This document shows, in pieces, positions 63,522-64,000 of a stretch of DNA of 64,000 bases. This DNA comes from Klebsiella grimontii. GTDB taxonomy: Bacteria > Pseudomonadota > Gammaproteobacteria > Enterobacterales > Enterobacteriaceae. The DNA lies in NCBI RefSeq assembly GCF_900200035.1, contig NZ_FZTC01000023.1:53115-117114 (forward strand). Direction: 5' to 3'. The notes under the pieces were generated by a model. The model had not been told where the DNA came from, did no database searches, and worked only from the letters and a program-made list of their open reading frames with translations. The first letter of the stretch is position 1. Every line of letters begins with the position of its first letter. The position numbers and the translations under genes were made by a program.

Positions 63522-64000
63522 ATGTCACATCTGAAATATGGACTCGACGACCTGGACTCCGAGCGTAAAAGCAGCCACGGGCCGGGGAATACGCGCGCTT
63601 TCGCTCAAATCACGCTGGCTCTGTTACTTGCCGCACCGATCTTTTCTGTGCAGGCGGAGCTCTATTTTAATCCGCGTTTTTTAGCGGATGACCCTGCCGC
63701 CGTGGCGGATTTATCAGGATTCGCCAGCGGCCAGGAGGTCCCTCCGGGAACCTATCGCGTCGATATTTACCTCAATGACGGGTTTATGACCACCCGCGAT
63801 GTCACTTTTAATAGCGGAGAAAACGATCGCTCGCTGGTCCCCTGCCTGACGCGCGGACAGCTGGCCAGCATGGGCGTCAACACGTTATCCATTGAAGGGA
63901 TCGGCGCTCTGGCATCCGATGCCTGCGTACCGTTAACCAAAACCATCAAGGACGCCACTACCCGCTTCGATGTCGGCTTGCAGCGGCTGTATCTGACCAT
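63522..64000 (+). CDS. fimD: FimD usher (5' part, cut by window end)
   Basis: The first 159 codons of the type 1 fimbrial usher. MSHLKYGLDDLDSERKSSHG, a signal sequence (ITLALLLAAPIFSVQA), then ELYFNPRFLADDPAAVADLS and PGTYRVDIYLNDGF, the N-terminal periplasmic domain that docks FimC-subunit complexes. GGAGGG precedes the start. Remainder is beyond 64000. Confidence 0.95.
   Translation, partial: MSHLKYGLDDLDSERKSSHGPGNTRAFAQITLALLLAAPIFSVQAELYFNPRFLADDPAAVADLSGFASGQEVPPGTYRVDIYLNDGFMTTRDVTFNSGENDRSLVPCLTRGQLASMGVNTLSIEGIGALASDACVPLTKTIKDATTRFDVGLQRLYLT

Overview
The window is a chromosomal segment of an enterobacterium, most likely Klebsiella or Raoultella and probably of the K. oxytoca type. 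Three things point there. The backbone order ppdB-ppdA-thyA-lgt-ptsP-rppH / mutH-ygdQ-ygdR-tas / lplT-aas-omrA-omrB-galR / lysA-lysR-ygeA / araE-kduD / yqeF-yqeG matches the E. coli K-12 map near 61-64 min. A complete mrk (type 3 fimbria) cluster with its c-di-GMP regulators lies a few kb from a fim (type 1 fimbria) cluster, an arrangement known from Klebsiella. The accessory genes between backbone blocks serve plant sugars (beta-glucosides, pectin fragments, sucrose). The species is inferred from content only.

Layout. 1-14 kb: conserved housekeeping genes (prepilin proteins, thymidylate synthase, lipoprotein diacylglyceryl transferase, EI-Ntr, RNA pyrophosphohydrolase, MutH, lyso-phospholipid repair by LplT/Aas, the twin sRNAs OmrA/OmrB, GalR). 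14.3-19.8 kb: a beta-glucoside/cellobiose locus (PTS IIC, GH1 phospho-beta-glucosidase, UxuR-like GntR regulator, GNAT acetyltransferase, divergent LacI regulator) inserted between galR and lysA. 19.9-22.9 kb: lysA/lysR/ygeA. 23.0-29.3 kb and 36.7-40.1 kb: a pectin-oligomer regulon (kdgF, togMNAB, two ogl paralogues, kduD, kdgM) tied together by five KdgR-type operators. It is split by a sucrose module (LamB/ScrY-type porin, cscA, cscB, cscR; no fructokinase gene) and araE. 40.3-45.4 kb: thiolase, LysR regulator with divergent PACE efflux gene, YqeG permease, PdxI-like reductase.

45.8-53.6 kb: mrkHI and mrkJ on the plus strand facing mrkABCDF on the minus strand. MrkH (PilZ) and MrkI (LuxR-type) form the activator side. 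MrkJ (EAL phosphodiesterase) lowers c-di-GMP. MrkA-F are the pilin, chaperone, usher, adhesin and a minor pilin. 54-58.9 kb: small regulator/effector pairs (ArsR plus ABM monooxygenase, MarR with a divergent EamA exporter, Lrp with a divergent LysE exporter) and a BhsA/YhcN-type secreted peptide. 59.2-64 kb: fimB, fimE, the invertible fimS switch, fimA, fimI, fimC and the start of fimD. The fimS element (9-bp inverted repeats at 61083 and 61391) is in the orientation that points its promoter back at fimE, so this assembly records phase OFF.

The most interesting points are: (i) UxuR-type operator motifs in the beta-glucoside promoter, matched by the UxuR-like regulator in the operon; (ii) a pectin regulon interrupted by a sucrose module; (iii) two short unannotated leader ORFs, one upstream of fimB and one overlapping the fimA start codon; (iv) a cluster of DnaA-box-like sequences plus a GATC-centred palindrome upstream of mutH; and (v) tandemly duplicated REP/BIME arrays, one of which reaches into the end of a coding sequence. 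No CRISPR array, insertion sequence, tRNA or rRNA gene was seen.
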